64,000 nucleotides of DNA from Chitinophagaceae bacterium (lineage in GTDB: Bacteria > Bacteroidota > Bacteroidia > Chitinophagales > Chitinophagaceae), in the NCBI GenBank assembly GCA_016713965.1, contig JADJOC010000009.1, positions 1,054,001 to 1,118,000 on the forward strand, in the 5' to 3' direction. This document shows positions 34,212 through 42,491 of the stretch, piece by piece; within the stretch, counting starts at the first letter, position 1, and each line of letters starts with the position of its first letter. The notes below the pieces were generated by a model. It did no database searches. It saw nothing but the letters and a program-made list of their open reading frames with translations, and was not told the origin of the DNA. The translations under genes were made by a program, and so were the position numbers.

Positions 34212-34544
34212 CTAATAATCAAGCAAGTCCTGCTCCCTTTTTACCTTCTTCCATACTTTTATAGATATCCAAAAACTTGATGCAATAGATAAAACAGCAA
34301 TCAAAATGGCTCCCCCATTATCCAAAGCGTTTTCTAGGCCCAAGGTCAAGTGGTCTATCGTAAGACAGCCTGTTATACCAATAATAAGCGGAACAAGTAA
34401 GCTTAACAAGTATAATGAATAAGGCTTTATGATTTTTTTATTTTTTATTAAAGCAATTATAATAATAGTAAAGGCTGACAAAATTGATAATCCTATTAGT
34501 CCTAAAAAAATCATAAGAGAATATATTCCTTTACAGCATATCAT
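34212..34544 (-). CDS. Hypothetical membrane protein, 110 residues
   Basis: Three predicted membrane segments (about 10-35, 42-62, 78-97) and a charged C-terminus (WKKVKREQDLLDY). No known family recognised. It lies between the ABC ATPase/DR1 and icmF. Reads as a real small membrane protein because hydrophobic segments are evenly spaced. Confidence 0.45.
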   Translation of the reverse strand: MICCKGIYSLMIFLGLIGLSILSAFTIIIIALIKNKKIIKPYSLYLLSLLVPLIIGITGCLTIDHLTLGLENALDNGGAILIAVLSIASSFWISIKVWKKVKREQDLLDY

Positions 34545-34597
34545 AATTAATACATTTAATTTTACAATTCGATCAAAAGATGCAATTATTTTATCAA

Positions 34598-37500
34598 TTA
34601 CATATTCCTCCTATATTGCCCACCTACTGCATATAAAGCCGTAGTAATTTGCCCCAGGCTGCAATATTTTACCGTCTCCATCAGCTCTTCGAATAAATTG
34701 CCATTTTCCACAGCTGTTTTTTGTAAGCGTTGCAGCATTTCTGCGCTTTTTGCAGCATGCCTGTCTTTAAAAGCCTGCAGTGTATTGATTTGTTGTTGCT
34801 TTTCCTCTTCAGTGCTGCGTATCACTTCCTGCGGAATAATTGTCGGGCTGCCTTTTTTATTTAAAAATGTATTTACACCAACAATTGGGTATTGGCCTGT
34901 ATGTTTTAAGGTTTCATAATACAAACTTTCTTCCTGTATTTTGTTGCGCTGGTACATGCGTTCCATGGCACCCAACACTCCGCCCCTTTCGGTAATCCTG
35001 TTAAATTCTGCCAGTACGGCCTGCTCTACCAGATCGGTCAGTTCTTCTATTAAAAAACTACCCTGGTTAGGGTTTTCATTTTTAGCAGTGCCCAGTTCAC
35101 GGTTAATAATTAATTGTATCGCCATTGCCCTTCGCACGCTTTCTTCTGTAGGTGTAGTTATCGCTTCATCGTAAGCGTTAGTGTGCAAAGAATTACAGTT
35201 GTCGTAAATGGCATACAATGCTTGTAGTGTAGTTCGGATGTCATTAAAATCTATTTCCTGTGCATGCAGGCTGCGGCCGCTGGTTTGTATGTGGTATTTT
35301 AATTTCTGGCTGCGGCTGTTGCCTTTATATTTATTTTTCATGGCTTTTGCCCAAATACGGCGTGCCACACGGCCGATAACGCTATACTCCGGGTCCATGC
35401 CATTGCTAAAAAAGAAAGACAGGTTGGGTGCAAAATCATCAATATTCATTCCCCGGCTCAAATAATATTCTACATAAGTAAATCCATTCGATAAGGTAAA
35501 TGCCAATTGAGTGATAGGATTAGCGCCTGCTTCGGCAATATGGTAACCACTAATGCTTACGCTGTAAAAATTTTGTACATTGTTTTGTATAAAGTATTCC
35601 TGCACATCACCCATTAATTTTAATGCAAATTCCGTACTGAAAATACAGGTATTCTGTGCCTGGTCTTCTTTTAAAATATCAGCCTGCACCGTACCCCGTA
35701 CTGTAGAAAGTGCTTTTGCTTTTATTTGTTCGTACACATCCGCAGGCAGAACATCTTTACCGCTAAGGCCTAGTAAACGCAGCCCGAGTCCGTTATTGCC
35801 TTCAGGTAAAGTATAAACCTCCCCTAAATCCCCTCCAAAGGAGGGGACTTGCGAAGACCCTGATAATTTTGGAAGGTTTTTATGATGGATAGGTTTGCCA
35901 TCTATTCCAATATATTTTGGTAAACCATCAATATCATATTTTGATTCTATAATTGCGTTTACCTGTTCCCGTAAGTTATTCTCGATTATGTATTTTTCGC
36001 ACTGCTGATCAATAGCTGCATTCATAAAAAATGCCAGCAGCATTGGTGCAGGGCCGTTAATGGTCATGCTTACCGAAGTTTTTGGATCGCATAAGTCAAA
36101 GCCACTGTACAGTTTTTTGGCATCATCTACAGTAGCTATACTTACACCGCTATTACCCACTTTACCATAAATATCCGGACGATAAGCCGGGTCTTCGCCA
36201 TACAGGGTTACGCTATCAAAAGCTGTACTCAGGCGCTTTGCAGGTTGCCCAACACTTACGTAATGAAAGCGCCTGTTGGTTCTTTCCGGCCCGCCTTCCC
36301 CGGCAAACATCCGGGTTGGGTCTTCACCTTCCCGCTTTAATGGAAACACACCAGCGGTAAAAGGAAATTCACCTGGTACATTCTCCTGCAACTGCCATTT
36401 TAAAATATCACCCCAGTCTTTGTACTTTGGCAAAATAACTTTGGGTATAACGGTACCGGACAGACTTTTATAAGTCAACGGCTGTTTTATTATTTTATCC
36501 CGTACTTTAAATTCATAATTTTCTTTTTGATATTGTTCCAGCAATTGCGGCCACTGGTTGATCAGTTTTTTGCAAAAGCTGTCCAAACTTTCTTCTACTG
36601 TTTTGCTAATTCCCGCTATTGCCGAAGATGCTGCTTCCCCTTCCTTTGTATTGATCAATCCGGCAACTCCTTTCAGCTGGTACAATTGCGTAGCCATTTT
36701 GCTTTGCCCTTCCACCCATTCATCATAAGCAGTAATGGTTTCTGCAATTTCTGCAAGGTAGCGCACCCGTTTAGGAGGTATAATGGTAGACTGGCTTTTC
36801 ATATTTTCACCATGAGCATTGCTTGCAATCTCTCCATAATCTATACCCGTTTTTTCTGCAATTTTTTGCATCAGCTTTTTAAATAATTCATTTACCCCGG
36901 TATCATTAAACTGTGCAGCTATTGTTCCTATAATTGGCAGTTCGTCATCTTTTGCAGTCCATAGGCCATGATTGCGTTTGTATTGTTTGCGGACATCATT
37001 TAAGGCATCTAATGCGCCGGCTTTGTCAAATTTATTTACACAAACCACATCAGCATAATCCAGCATATTAATTTTTTCCAGCTGTGATGGTGCCCCATAC
37101 TCCGGTGTCATCACATACATGCTTACATCCACATAATCTAAAATGCTGGCATCGCTCTGGCCTACGCCTGCACTTTCCAAAATAATTAAATCAAAATCGG
37201 CGGCTTTACAAATGTCAATGGCTTCCTGTACATATTTACTTAATGCTTTATCGCTTTCTCTAGTAGCCAGGCTACGCATGTATGCCCGTGGCGATGAGAT
37301 GGCATTCATCCGTATTCGATCGCCCAGCAAAGCGCCACCTGTTTTTTTCTTTGAAGGATCTACAGATATTACTGCAATAGTTTTATTGGTATAATTATGC
37401 AAAAATCTTCGTACAATCTCATCCGTTACTGATGATTTTCCGGCACCACCGGTACCTGTGATGCCGAGTACGGGAGCCTGTCTTGAATCGCCTCTATTTA

Positions 37501-38116
37501 AAACCTCCCCTAAATCCCCTCCCAAGGAGGGGACTTTAGATCCTGATACTTTTTGGAGCTTTGCTATCAGCATTGAAAAATCTTCTCCGTTTTCTGCTTT
37601 GGTGATTGCCTGAGAAACAGTTAGAATATCTTTATGCTCATCTAAAACAAATTTATTCCCTAGTCCGTCTAAAGTTTTCCTGTCATTCAATGAATCTTTA
37701 CTTTTTTGTAACAAATCTTCTATCATGCCTTCAAGCCCCATTGTCCTGCCATCATCCGGACTGTAAATTTTAGTAATGCCATAATCATGCAATTCTTTAA
37801 TTTCAGTTGGCAGAATTGTTCCGCCACCGCCACCAAATATTTTTATATGGCCGCAACCGTTTTCATCCAGCAAATCTTTCATGTATTTAAAAAATTCCAC
37901 ATGGCCGCCCTGGTAACTTGTAATGGCGATGCCATGAGCATCTTCTTCTATTGCGCACTCTACAATTTCTGCTACGCTCCTGTTATGGCCTAAGTGTATA
38001 ATTTCTGCGCCCTTAGCCTGCATGATACGCCGCATGATATTAATGGCTGCATCATGCCCGTCGAATAAACTGGCAGCAGTTACAATACGTATTTTTTGCT
38101 CTGTAATATTATTCAT
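34598..38116 (-). CDS. icmF: Fused isobutyryl-CoA mutase IcmF
   Basis: Single 1172-residue chain joining a B12-binding domain (DGHDAAI...HLGHNRSVAEIV near 18-60), a MeaB-like GTPase (GITGTGGAGKSSV near 218-230, ILESAGVGQSD, NKFDKAG) and the (beta/alpha)8 mutase domain (GLRLLGL, GTVQADILKEDQAQNTCIFS, SISGYHIAEAGANP, FFSNGMDPEYSVIGRVARRIW). It interconverts isobutyryl-CoA and n-butyryl-CoA, or pivalyl/isovaleryl pairs, using adenosylcobalamin with its own GTPase chaperone. Two palindrome-derived peptides (VPSLGGDLGEV at about 194-206, VPSFGGDLGEV at about 755-766) are inserted in linkers. Otherwise intact. Confidence 0.93.
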   Translation of the reverse strand: MNNITEQKIRIVTAASLFDGHDAAINIMRRIMQAKGAEIIHLGHNRSVAEIVECAIEEDAHGIAITSYQGGHVEFFKYMKDLLDENGCGHIKIFGGGGGTILPTEIKELHDYGITKIYSPDDGRTMGLEGMIEDLLQKSKDSLNDRKTLDGLGNKFVLDEHKDILTVSQAITKAENGEDFSMLIAKLQKVSGSKVPSLGGDLGEVLNRGDSRQAPVLGITGTGGAGKSSVTDEIVRRFLHNYTNKTIAVISVDPSKKKTGGALLGDRIRMNAISSPRAYMRSLATRESDKALSKYVQEAIDICKAADFDLIILESAGVGQSDASILDYVDVSMYVMTPEYGAPSQLEKINMLDYADVVCVNKFDKAGALDALNDVRKQYKRNHGLWTAKDDELPIIGTIAAQFNDTGVNELFKKLMQKIAEKTGIDYGEIASNAHGENMKSQSTIIPPKRVRYLAEIAETITAYDEWVEGQSKMATQLYQLKGVAGLINTKEGEAASSAIAGISKTVEESLDSFCKKLINQWPQLLEQYQKENYEFKVRDKIIKQPLTYKSLSGTVIPKVILPKYKDWGDILKWQLQENVPGEFPFTAGVFPLKREGEDPTRMFAGEGGPERTNRRFHYVSVGQPAKRLSTAFDSVTLYGEDPAYRPDIYGKVGNSGVSIATVDDAKKLYSGFDLCDPKTSVSMTINGPAPMLLAFFMNAAIDQQCEKYIIENNLREQVNAIIESKYDIDGLPKYIGIDGKPIHHKNLPKLSGSSQVPSFGGDLGEVYTLPEGNNGLGLRLLGLSGKDVLPADVYEQIKAKALSTVRGTVQADILKEDQAQNTCIFSTEFALKLMGDVQEYFIQNNVQNFYSVSISGYHIAEAGANPITQLAFTLSNGFTYVEYYLSRGMNIDDFAPNLSFFFSNGMDPEYSVIGRVARRIWAKAMKNKYKGNSRSQKLKYHIQTSGRSLHAQEIDFNDIRTTLQALYAIYDNCNSLHTNAYDEAITTPTEESVRRAMAIQLIINRELGTAKNENPNQGSFLIEELTDLVEQAVLAEFNRITERGGVLGAMERMYQRNKIQEESLYYETLKHTGQYPIVGVNTFLNKKGSPTIIPQEVIRSTEEEKQQQINTLQAFKDRHAAKSAEMLQRLQKTAVENGNLFEELMETVKYCSLGQITTALYAVGGQYRRNM
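35816..35875. repeat. PSFGGDLGE palindromic repeat in icmF, copy 1
   Basis: Core CCCCTAAATCCCCTCC with GGAGGGGACTT behind it, then a CCTGATA-TTTTGGA tail. It lies in a linker of the mutase domain and translates in frame to SGSSQVPSFGGDLGEVY. Differences from copy 2 (37501-37556) are few and concentrated in the central GCGAAGAC / TAGAT stretch. Confidence 0.7.
37501..37556. repeat. PSLGGDLGE palindromic repeat in icmF, copy 2
   Basis: Same element as at 35816: CCTCCCCTAAATCCCCTCC, GGAGGGGACTTTAGATCCTG, then TGATACTTTTTGGA. Translates to VSGSKVPSLGGDLGEV in frame between the B12-binding domain and the GTPase domain, where other IcmF proteins have a short linker. Confidence 0.7.
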
Positions 38117-38162
38117 GATTTTTTATTCATTAACTAATAATAAGAATTTTTTGGTACAGGCT

Positions 38163-38255
38163 TTTGTTCCCTGATCAGGCTGCATTGGCGCTAAGCCCGC
38201 AAGATGCGGTGGTCGCATTCCGTTCATCTTCGGTATTTCTATTAAGCTTTTATCG
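38163..38255 (+). repeat. Dispersed repeat DR2, intergenic copy
   Basis: TGATCAGGCTGCATTGGCG, a GC-rich hairpin, then TCCGTTCATCTTCGGTATT and CTATTAAGCTTTT. Matches the inverse of 19445-19537 at about 26 of 32 bases in the left part. Just downstream (38309-38335) is a TTCAGACGGAGACCGTAAGA word of the GTCAGAC family. Confidence 0.7.
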
Positions 38256-38383
38256 AAGCGAAAACAAATAGCTAAACAACATACAGGGCACATACCAAAT
38301 GTACATGTTCAGACGGAGACCGTAAGACCATACATGCAGCAAAAATACAAACAATAGCTCGCAAAAATTAAAACCAATAATGC

Positions 38384-39136
38384 TTACGACATTTTAAAAG
38401 TAAGCGCAGCAAAATCTTCTATGGATAATGCCTCGGCACGTTTTGCAAAAATTTTTTCCTGTAAAATCTCGGCTGTAAATAAACTTTTTACGGCATTACG
38501 CATGGTTTTACGGCGCTGGTTAAATGCAGTTTTTACCAACACCCAGTAAGCCCTGTCGCTTTTTACCGGAAGAACTTCCTGCCTGCGATTTAATTTTATG
38601 ACTCCGCTTTGCACTTTGGGTGCGGGGGTAAAACATTCATTGCTTACATCAAACAAATATTCTACATCATAATAAGCTTGCACCAATGCGCTTAATACAC
38701 CATATACTTTACTGCCTTCTTTAGCTGCAGCCCGCTGCGCTACTTCTTTTTGAAACATTCCTATCACACAAGGGACTTTGTCCTTCCACTCTAACACTTT
38801 AAATAAAATCTGCGTAGAAATATTGTAGGGAAAATTACCAAAAACTGTAAAAGGCTCTTCGAAGGGAATATCTATTTCTAAAAAGCTTTTGTGAATAATT
38901 TTTCCATTTAATACTGGATATTTTTGTAATAGATACGTTACTTTTTCTTCATCCAGTTCTACTGCTTTAAAATTAATGCCGGGCCATTGAATAATATGCC
39001 TGGTAATAGCACCGCCACCCGGCCCTACTTCGAGTAAATTAGTAAATTTTTCCTGCTGCAATGCCAGCACAATTTTTTGAATAACAGCTTCATCTTTTAA
39101 AAAATGTTGCCCAAGGGATTTTTTGAGTGTATACAT
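38384..39136 (-). CDS. rsmA: 16S rRNA dimethyladenosine transferase (KsgA/RsmA)
   Basis: Dimethylates two adjacent adenosines near the 3' end of 16S rRNA in ribosome assembly. 250 residues. SLGQHFLKDEAVIQKI, SAM motif LLEVGPGGGAITRHI, and the target-adenine motif GNFPYNISTQILFKVL (with F replacing L in NLPY) are present, and the C-terminal helical domain includes FNQRRKTMRNAVKSL. Divergent from pdxA; the two share a short spacer that must hold both promoters. Confidence 0.94.
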   Translation of the reverse strand: MYTLKKSLGQHFLKDEAVIQKIVLALQQEKFTNLLEVGPGGGAITRHIIQWPGINFKAVELDEEKVTYLLQKYPVLNGKIIHKSFLEIDIPFEEPFTVFGNFPYNISTQILFKVLEWKDKVPCVIGMFQKEVAQRAAAKEGSKVYGVLSALVQAYYDVEYLFDVSNECFTPAPKVQSGVIKLNRRQEVLPVKSDRAYWVLVKTAFNQRRKTMRNAVKSLFTAEILQEKIFAKRAEALSIEDFAALTFKMS

Positions 39137-39188
39137 CAGTTACAAAAGTAGGCTTAATGTTGTATTTTTATGCCTTAATGTTATTATT

Positions 39189-40286
39189 ATGATGGTACAA
39201 ACCAACAAACCTATTATCGGGTTTACCTGTGGCGATGTGAACGGAATTGGCATTGAGCTGATTATTAAAACACTGGAAGATACCAGGCTGCTTGAAATTT
39301 GCACACCTGTAATATTTGCCAATAATAAAGTAATTAATTTTTACAGGAAAAGCCTGCCGGAGGTGAATTTTAATTTTTCAACCATTAAAGATGGCACTAA
39401 AGTAAATCACAAACAAATAAATGTATATAATTGCTGGGAGGAAGAAATCGCTATTACACCCGGCCAGCTAACTGATATTGGGGGCCAGTATGCTGTTATC
39501 AGCTTAACCGTAGCCGCTGGCGCACTCAAGGCAGGCAAAATAGACGGATTGGTTACAGCGCCTATTCATAAAAGAAATGTACAATCTGAGGACTTTAATT
39601 TTACCGGTCATACCCCTTTTTTAAAACATTTATTTGAAGTGCCTGATGTGGTAATGCTGCTGGTGGCAGAAAATATGAGGGTGGCATTACTTACCGAACA
39701 TGTAACCATAAAAGATATTGCCCAGCTGGTTACTAAAGAAAACATCATACAAAAATTAACTATTGTAAATCAAAGTTTGAAAAAAGATTTTGGAATAACA
39801 AAACCTAAAATTGCCGTATTGGGCTTAAACCCACATGCCGGTGATGAAGGATTGATTGGAAAAGAGGAAGAAGAAATAATAAAACCAGCTATTAAAGAAG
39901 CGAAGCATAAAGATATTTTTTGCTTTGGTCCCTACAGCGCAGATGCATTTTTTGCAAGAGGTCAGTATGAAAAATTTGATGTTGTTTTAGCCATGTACCA
40001 CGATCAGGGACTGATACCTTTTAAATCCTTGGCATTGGGCGAAGGGGTGAATTTCACAGCAGGGATTACCGGGATACGTACTTCGCCAGACCATGGGGTG
40101 GCGTTTGATATTGCGGGCAAAGGCATAGCCAATGAATCTTCTTTCAGGGAAGCTATCTTTAAATGCGTGGATATTTTTAACAGCCGGAAAGAATATGATG
40201 AACAAAGAAAAAATCCTTTAAAAAAAATAAGTGCTGCGGTAGTGGCTAATGCTGTGGATGAGCGGATAACGCAGTTGCCGGAGTAG
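39189..40286 (+). CDS. pdxA: 4-hydroxythreonine-4-phosphate dehydrogenase
   Basis: NAD-dependent oxidation step in de novo pyridoxal phosphate synthesis (DXP-dependent route). About 365 residues from the ATG at 39189; the frame runs on upstream but overlaps the rsmA start. Metal and substrate residues are in TAPIHKRNVQ, FTGHTPFLKHLFEV (His), LGLNPHAGDEG (His) and AMYHDQGLIPFK (His). RSPDHG-like IRTSPDHGVAFDIAGKG is present. Monocistronic. Confidence 0.94.
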   Translation: MMVQTNKPIIGFTCGDVNGIGIELIIKTLEDTRLLEICTPVIFANNKVINFYRKSLPEVNFNFSTIKDGTKVNHKQINVYNCWEEEIAITPGQLTDIGGQYAVISLTVAAGALKAGKIDGLVTAPIHKRNVQSEDFNFTGHTPFLKHLFEVPDVVMLLVAENMRVALLTEHVTIKDIAQLVTKENIIQKLTIVNQSLKKDFGITKPKIAVLGLNPHAGDEGLIGKEEEEIIKPAIKEAKHKDIFCFGPYSADAFFARGQYEKFDVVLAMYHDQGLIPFKSLALGEGVNFTAGITGIRTSPDHGVAFDIAGKGIANESSFREAIFKCVDIFNSRKEYDEQRKNPLKKISAAVVANAVDERITQLPE

Positions 40287-40498
40287 GGGTGGTAATAGGA
40301 ATATTCGATAGTTCCTTGTCCTAAAATAGGTTTATATAATTAAACGGTTCGTGAGGACAGGAACCTAGGCGAAAAGTTTTTAAAGATGGCAAGGAGAACT
40401 ACAAAACGAAAATTAAAGAGTATAATAAAATACTACAGGAATATAAGTTTCAACAAACACAAGCTTGAGAAAGAGATACTTCCTAGTACATTCAACAT
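40287..40498. other. Intergenic, convergent pdxA / XRE-ImmA
   Basis: 212 nt. A Lys/Arg-rich 59-codon frame from 40386 runs across the 3' end of the next gene and is judged spurious. No clear terminator beyond a weak GTTCGTGAGGACAGGAACC hairpin. Confidence 0.35.
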
Positions 40499-41539
40499 TT
40501 ATACTGCCTTCAACTTTATTTTGGAATGGAGATATATTCTTTCAAATTCAGGGACGGTAATATGAACTGTAGAAGCAAGTTCTTCTTTAGAATAACCCAA
40601 GTCATTCAAATAAGCCCCGATAATCTCATTAATTATCCCAGGTTTTTCAATGGGTATAATGACAGGCTCTTTCTTTCTGTAACCAAGGCTACCTAATTGC
40701 ATCCATAGATATCGATATTGATTACCGGTAACCATTCCAAGAGTATTTGAGTAACGCAGCAATGCAGCCATTGACACATACCAATAGCCTTTAAGATCAG
40801 CAAGTTTTTCTATAGTTACTTTAGCCAAATAAGGCCTTATATTATTCTCTGGAACTAATAACTCAATTCCAAATTGATATGCCTCTGCTTCTAAATCTCT
40901 TTCGGTGCTTATTTTTTTTCCAAAGTGCATTACCAAATGACCAAGCTCATGTGCTATTGTTAGCCTATACCTATCTGAAGGCATATTTTTATTTACAAAT
41001 ATTACAGGAATATTGCCATTAAAAAAAGTACTAAATCCATCTAGTTCGCCTAAGTCAAGAGCAACAATAACAATACCATTGTCTTCAATAAACTTAGTGA
41101 GATTAACAATACGCCCCTTTGGTATTCTCCAAAAATCTCTCAAATGCTTTGCACACATTACAGGACTACCGTCTTCTAAAATATCCCATGTTGGCAATTT
41201 CGCTTCGGGCAAATCTATTTCATCCAACATAGACATAAAATGCCATTCCGCAATTGTCATTTGAGCAATATATTGTTTCATCCTTTTTACGGATGTTGAC
41301 ATTTTTCTTCTATAATGCCCTTCAATTGGCATTACTTTTTTTTTCTTGATAAAAAAAGTTATTGGAAAGTCTAAAGCCTTAGATATTTTTTCGACAATTT
41401 GAGTATCGGCTGGTAGTATTCCTTTTTCAATCTTTGACAAAGTGCCTTGTTCAATACCAATTTCAATAGCTAAATCTTGTTGTGTGATAAGACGAACTTC
41501 CCTCGCTAGTTTTAATATCTCTGCATTCAGTTTTTGCAT
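40499..41539 (-). CDS. XRE-HTH regulator fused to ImmA/IrrE metallopeptidase
   Basis: 346 residues. An N-terminal XRE helix-turn-helix (about 10-60: ITQQDLAIEIGIEQGTLSKIEKG), then a linker, and an ImmA/IrrE (M78, COG2856) zinc peptidase with the HExxH site in TIAHELGHLVMHFG and a later Glu in EAEAYQFGIELLVP. Proteins of this kind cleave or inactivate a cognate repressor or act as the antitoxin-like partner in XRE-COG2856 pairs. The partner gene lies immediately upstream (41463-42227) and overlaps or abuts its start. Confidence 0.85.
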   Translation of the reverse strand: MQKLNAEILKLAREVRLITQQDLAIEIGIEQGTLSKIEKGILPADTQIVEKISKALDFPITFFIKKKKVMPIEGHYRRKMSTSVKRMKQYIAQMTIAEWHFMSMLDEIDLPEAKLPTWDILEDGSPVMCAKHLRDFWRIPKGRIVNLTKFIEDNGIVIVALDLGELDGFSTFFNGNIPVIFVNKNMPSDRYRLTIAHELGHLVMHFGKKISTERDLEAEAYQFGIELLVPENNIRPYLAKVTIEKLADLKGYWYVSMAALLRYSNTLGMVTGNQYRYLWMQLGSLGYRKKEPVIIPIEKPGIINEIIGAYLNDLGYSKEELASTVHITVPEFERIYLHSKIKLKAV

Positions 41540-41840
41540 AGCAAGTTTTTTGAAATTGTTTAAATATCATCAGTTCCAGTTTTTTGTCGCCACCTTTGGT
41601 TTTCCTTTTCAATCTAATACGTTTTTCAATATCATTAATGGCTTTGTTTTCTTTCTGATCAAAATCCAATATTGCTTGTTCGGCAGTATATTTTCCAAAT
41701 TCATCGACCCATTCGAGTGTATCATTTTGCCAACAAGCAACATAAATACCTTTAATTGCAGACCAAGTTTTATCAGGTATGTAGCCTGCAAATAAAAAAG
41801 TTGGTTTAGCTGGGAATCCATCAATTTGCCCCTGCTTCAT
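41463..41840 (-). CDS. Partner protein of XRE-ImmA, C-terminal part, unknown function
   Basis: Starts MKQGQIDGFPAKPTFLFAGY and continues with IPDKTWSAIKGIYVACWQND; conserved-looking but not a recognised family. It is in the same frame as the piece at 41853-42227, separated by one TAA and four codons, so a single CAA-to-TAA change would split one gene. As written the frame overlaps the XRE gene by 77 nt; one more A in the A6 run near 41586-41591 gives KKTGTDDI with a stop at 41560-41562, just before that gene, which is the likelier end. Confidence 0.6.
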   Translation of the reverse strand: MKQGQIDGFPAKPTFLFAGYIPDKTWSAIKGIYVACWQNDTLEWVDEFGKYTAEQAILDFDQKENKAINDIEKRIRLKRKTKGGDKKLELMIFKQFQKTCYAKTECRDIKTSEGSSSYHTTRFSY

Positions 41841-41852
41841 ATATCTTTTATG

Positions 41853-42191
41853 TTAGTTTGTATATAAACTTCTAACTGAATAAGTAGAATCCATTTTTTT
41901 GAATCTAATAAAAAGGGAATCTTGAAGCACCATTCCAAACACACCATTAAAATCATCTACAACAATACCTTCTTGATCCGAAAATTGAGTTCTCACGTAT
42001 TTTTCAATAAGGTCATGTATCATTCCGGCTTTAGTTCTCGGTTTATAATTTACTGGGCCCCCATCAAATGAATTTGAATATTCCCGTAATTTTAACCAAT
42101 CAATAAATCCACTTTGGATAACATGAAGCAAGTCCTTATGGACAGATTGTAAAATTGGTTGTGATTCTTTTAAACGAAGTATTTCCCTCAT
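41853..42191 (-). CDS. Partner protein of XRE-ImmA, N-terminal part, unknown function
   Basis: From MREILRLKESQP, with QSVHKDLLHVIQSGFIDWLK and AGMIHDLIEKYVRTQF, and a second half FNGVFGMVLQDSLFIRFKKM. No family recognised. The start at 42191 is chosen because a good promoter (42206-42234) lies just upstream. It reads through a TAA into 41840. With the downstream piece it forms one protein of about 206 residues. The adjacent XRE-ImmA suggests a toxin-antitoxin or defence function, by inference only. Confidence 0.6.
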   Translation of the reverse strand: MREILRLKESQPILQSVHKDLLHVIQSGFIDWLKLREYSNSFDGGPVNYKPRTKAGMIHDLIEKYVRTQFSDQEGIVVDDFNGVFGMVLQDSLFIRFKKMDSTYSVRSLYTN

Positions 42192-42205
42192 TATTATAAT
42201 TTTTC

Positions 42206-42234
42206 CAAATCTAAACATATTTTGCAAAATACAA
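42206..42234 (-). promoter_or_regulatory. Promoter of the XRE-ImmA module
   Basis: On the minus strand, TTG (42234-42232), 18 nt, TAGATTTG (42213-42206), a perfect TAnnTTTG. The start codon is 15 nt downstream of the -7 element, giving a very short leader. A TTTGCAAAATAT palindrome-like stretch overlaps the spacer and could bind the XRE protein. Confidence 0.5.
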
Positions 42235-42269
42235 AAAAAATATTCCGCAAAATATTAAAAAAGTATTCC

Positions 42270-42376
42270 AAGCTTCCAGCTTCGTAAGCAATATGTTTAA
42301 TAAGATAAAAAATACGCTCCAATAAAAGCCCAACATAGATATGCAGTACAAGGGAGTGACACAACGATGTTGATTA
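42270..42376 (+). repeat. Dispersed repeat DR1, copy without hairpin insert
   Basis: AGCTTCCAGCTTCGTAAGCA, ATATGTTTA, then AATAAAAGCCCAACATAG, ATGCAGTACAAGGGAGTG and ACACAACGATG. The first 27 nt recur at 44688-44714, and the last part at 47515-47612. Confidence 0.7.
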
Positions 42377-42491
42377 AAGCTATAATGCTTGTACCAAAAA
42401 AATCTACTTCTTAAGATAAATTTCTTTCCCTACACCAAACTTCCTACCACATTTTTTGTTTATCCATATCAAACAAACTTACCTCCCATTT

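Noticed and set aside
38117..38383. Cobalamin riboswitch upstream of icmF (minus strand)
   Set aside because: No B12-box-like conserved word was recognised, and most of the region is repeat DR2.
40386..40565. Lys/Arg-rich 59-codon frame starting MARRTTKRKLKSII
   Set aside because: It runs over the 3' end of the XRE-ImmA gene on the other strand, has no promoter or family, and its composition follows A-rich DNA.
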